Assembly (NCBI GenBank): GCA_905203795.1
Contig: CAJKXG010000069.1
Location: 1 to 7,054 of the forward strand
Direction of reading: 5' to 3'
Length of the DNA stretch: 7,054 nucleotides
DNA from: an uncultured Oscillospiraceae bacterium
GTDB taxonomy: Bacteria > Bacillota > Clostridia > Oscillospirales > Acutalibacteraceae
The translations under genes and the position numbers were made by a program. The notes under the pieces were generated by a model. It did not search any database and had not been told where the DNA came from. It saw only the letters and a program-made list of their open reading frames with translations. Positions 6,101-7,054 of the stretch are shown in pieces (the stretch's first letter is position 1; each line of letters starts with the position of its first letter).

Positions 6101-7054
6101 GAAAACGGCATGCCGGTCAACACCATCGAAAAGATTCACGAATCGGACAACAACCCGATCACGCTGCTGGAGAGCGGCAAGGTGGATTACATCGTGTCCA
6201 CCTCCTCCAAGGGGCGCATCCCCAGCCGCGACTGCGTGAAGATCCGCCGCAAGGCGGTGGAACGCAGCATCCCGTGTCTGACCTCCATCGACACGGCGAA
6301 CGCCATCGCGGACAGCCTGCGCAGCCGCTACACGGAGGACAACACCGAACTGGTGGACATCAACCACATGCGCAGCGAAAAGTCGCGCCTGAAGTTCACC
6401 AAGATGCAGGGCTGCGGCAACGACTACATCTACTTCAACTGCATGGAGAAGATGATCGACAACCCCGAAGGCCTGAGTCTCAGCCTGTCCGACCGCCATA
6501 TGGGCATCGGCGGCGACGGCGCGGTGCTGATCTGCCCGTCGGAGGTGGCGGACGCGAAGATGCGGATGTTCAACCTCGACGGCAGCGAAGGCAAGATGTG
6601 CGGCAACGCCATCCGCTGTGTGGCGAAGTATCTGTATGACAACGGCATCGTGAATCGCGAGACCATGACCATCGAAACGCTCAGCGGCATCAAGACGCTG
6701 CAGCTGCACAAATATAACGGCGAAGTCAAGCGTGCCACGGTGGATATGGGTCGCGCGGAGCTGACGCCGGCGAAGATTCCGGTCACGTTCGACGGCGACC
6801 GCGTGATCAACCGTCCCGTCACCATCGACGGCAAGGAATACGGCATCACCTGTGTCTCCATGGGCAACCCGCACTGCGTGGTGTTCTGCGAGAACCCCGA
6901 TATGGTGGAGCTGGAGAAGATCGGTCCGATGTTTGAGTTCTATGAGAAATTCCCCGAGCGCATCAACACCGAGTTTATCAAGGTGATCGACCGCAACACG
7001 CTGAAAATGCGTGTGTGGGAGCGCGGCAGCGGCGAAACATGGGCGTGCGGCACG
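3182..7054 (+). CDS. carB-dapF: carbamoyl-phosphate synthase large subunit fused in frame to diaminopimelate epimerase (3' partial)
   Basis: One open frame of 1291 codons runs to the window edge; reading every codon to about 6420 and the later domain showed no stop. Residues 1 to about 1062 are a full CarB, which makes carbamoyl phosphate from bicarbonate, ammonia and two ATP. The first ATP-grasp half opens with VIGSGPIVIGQAAEFDYAG and has Arg169 in the VRPAFTLGGSGGG segment and Glu298/Asn300 in EVNPRVSRSSALASK. An oligomerisation segment covers about 400-550. The second half opens near 552 with VIVFGSGPIRIGQGIEFDY and has Arg705 in MRPSYVLGGQNM and EVNPRSSRTIPY. The MGS-like allosteric domain covers about 931-1050. 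E. coli CarB has 1073 residues, so nothing is missing. A short polar linker (RSEKSR) then leads into DapF from about 1070. The full product would be about 1345 residues. It is co-transcribed with carA. Confidence 0.93.
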   Translation, partial: MPLNPHIHKVMVIGSGPIVIGQAAEFDYAGTQACRALKEEGLEVVLVNSNPATIMTDNAVADHIYIEPLTIETIKRIIKKEKPDSLLSTLGGQTGLTLSMQLAKEGFLEAQGVTLLGANPETIDKAEDRQMFKDTMEAIGQPVIPSMVVNDVDSALRFAGEIGYPVIVRPAFTLGGSGGGIANDEEELHEIATNGLRLSPIQQVLIEKCISGWKEIEFEVMRDSVGNVITVCSMENFDPVGVHTGDSVVIAPAVTLSDKEYQMLRSAALNIISELKVEGGCNCQFALHPDSFEYAVIEVNPRVSRSSALASKATGYPIAKVAAKIAIGYTLSEIKNAVTGNTYACFEPALDYVVVKLPKWPFDKFVYAKRTLGTQMKATGEVMAIGQTFEEAIMKAVRGAEISHDSLNTPKLKELTDDEVASRLGVCDDERLFVVFEALKRGIAPEVIHDVTKIDNWFLYKLCKLVDIERELEKGALTDELYLRAKKLGYLDKTIEAISGCRIEHPRYASYKMVDTCAAEFAAETPYFYSSFDEENEAAEFIAHHGTDKKTVIVFGSGPIRIGQGIEFDYASVHCVWALKRAGYEVVIVNNNPETVSTDFDTADRLYFEPLTNEDVMSIIQTEKPYGVVVAFGGQTAIKLTKFLSRNNINVLGTSADSIDRAEDRERFDELLEELQIKRPQGFTVMTTEEALDVAQRIGYPVLMRPSYVLGGQNMIIAFNEADIKEYMAIILAQNIENPILIDKYLMGTELEIDAICDGEDILIPGIMEHVERAGIHSGDSIAVYPAWNIPDRMIDRIVDCSRRLAVSLETRGLVNIQYLIYHDELYVIEVNPRSSRTIPYISKVTGVPMVDLATRAMLGEKLADMGYGTGLYPTSPYVAVKVPVFSFEKLTNVDTHLGPEMKSTGEVLGIAKCLEEALYKGLVAAGYRMKKHGGVFFTIRDSDKRELPDMVKKFYELGFTLYATKGTADVIRENGMPVNTIEKIHESDNNPITLLESGKVDYIVSTSSKGRIPSRDCVKIRRKAVERSIPCLTSIDTANAIADSLRSRYTEDNTELVDINHMRSEKSRLKFTKMQGCGNDYIYFNCMEKMIDNPEGLSLSLSDRHMGIGGDGAVLICPSEVADAKMRMFNLDGSEGKMCGNAIRCVAKYLYDNGIVNRETMTIETLSGIKTLQLHKYNGEVKRATVDMGRAELTPAKIPVTFDGDRVINRPVTIDGKEYGITCVSMGNPHCVVFCENPDMVELEKIGPMFEFYEKFPERINTEFIKVIDRNTLKMRVWERGSGETWACGT
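6389..7054 (+). other. dapF: DapF (diaminopimelate epimerase) domain of the fusion, 3' truncated by the window edge
   Basis: Residues about 1070-1291 of the fused protein. DapF interconverts LL- and meso-diaminopimelate by a two-cysteine, cofactor-free mechanism, for lysine and peptidoglycan. Seen here: FTKMQGCGNDYIY (the family's start, usually MxGxGNDF/Y), DRHMGIGGDGAV, MFNLDGSEGKMCGNAIRC with the first catalytic Cys1140 (nt 6599-6601), CVSMGNPHCVVF, and VWERGSGETWACGT with the second catalytic Cys1289 (nt 7046-7048). The two cysteines are 149 residues apart, against 144 in H. influenzae DapF (Cys73, Cys217). DapF is usually about 275-285 residues, so some 50-60 residues lie beyond the edge. 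No stop or good ribosome site precedes it, so a separate gene is unlikely. Confidence 0.9.

Noticed and set aside
6368..6406. A separate start of dapF at ATG 6368 or ATG 6404
   Set aside because: No stop codon ends CarB upstream, and the only weak ribosome-like sequence (GGTGG near 6352) is poorly matched and spaced. A single fused product is simpler, though internal initiation cannot be fully excluded.
3065..6874. A 1269-codon open frame on the minus strand opposite carB-dapF
   Set aside because: It has a repetitive His/Arg/Asp/Val-rich composition with no recognisable domain, and it mirrors a clear CarB-DapF frame. Strong bias against TTA, CTA and TCA codons on the coding strand explains its length.

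Overview
The window is a 7.05 kb stretch of moderately GC-rich bacterial DNA, entirely coded on the + strand. Strong AGGAGG-type ribosome sites, a consensus sigma-70 type promoter and the gene content (a multidomain fucosidase-like protein next to carbamoyl-phosphate synthase genes) suggest a Clostridia-type Firmicute, possibly a gut Oscillospiraceae/Ruminococcaceae relative. The taxonomic call is inference.

Region 1 (2-1906): the 3' part of a large gene whose start lies outside the window. In order it encodes the end of a GH29 alpha-L-fucosidase-like catalytic barrel, a beta-sandwich, an F5/8 type C (discoidin/CBM32-like) domain and a complete alpha/beta-hydrolase domain with a GFSRGG nucleophile elbow. 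It looks like a glycan-degrading glycosidase fused to an esterase or peptidase-like hydrolase. A strong intrinsic terminator (1924-1959) closes this unit.

Region 2 (1960-2102): a short intergenic region with a small inverted repeat and a near-consensus promoter (TTGACA, 18 bp, TAAAAT). The promoter leaves a leader of only about 30-36 nt before carA, too short for a PyrR-type attenuator or a riboswitch.

Region 3 (2103-7054): carA, then, 2 nt after its stop, a second gene that runs off the 3' edge. This gene encodes a complete CarB (carbamoyl-phosphate synthase large subunit, about 1065 residues) and continues in the same frame, with no stop codon and only a few linker residues, into diaminopimelate epimerase (DapF). 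Both DapF catalytic cysteines are visible, the second just before the edge. CarA supplies ammonia from glutamine and CarB makes carbamoyl phosphate for arginine and pyrimidine synthesis. The attached DapF domain would make meso-diaminopimelate for lysine and peptidoglycan.

The most notable points are the CarB-DapF fusion, the fucosidase-CBM-esterase architecture, and a terminator-like hairpin with a U6 tract inside carA that sits in a patch of atypical codon use. No RNA genes, mobile elements or CRISPR arrays were seen, and no gene-free stretch exceeds 300 bases.
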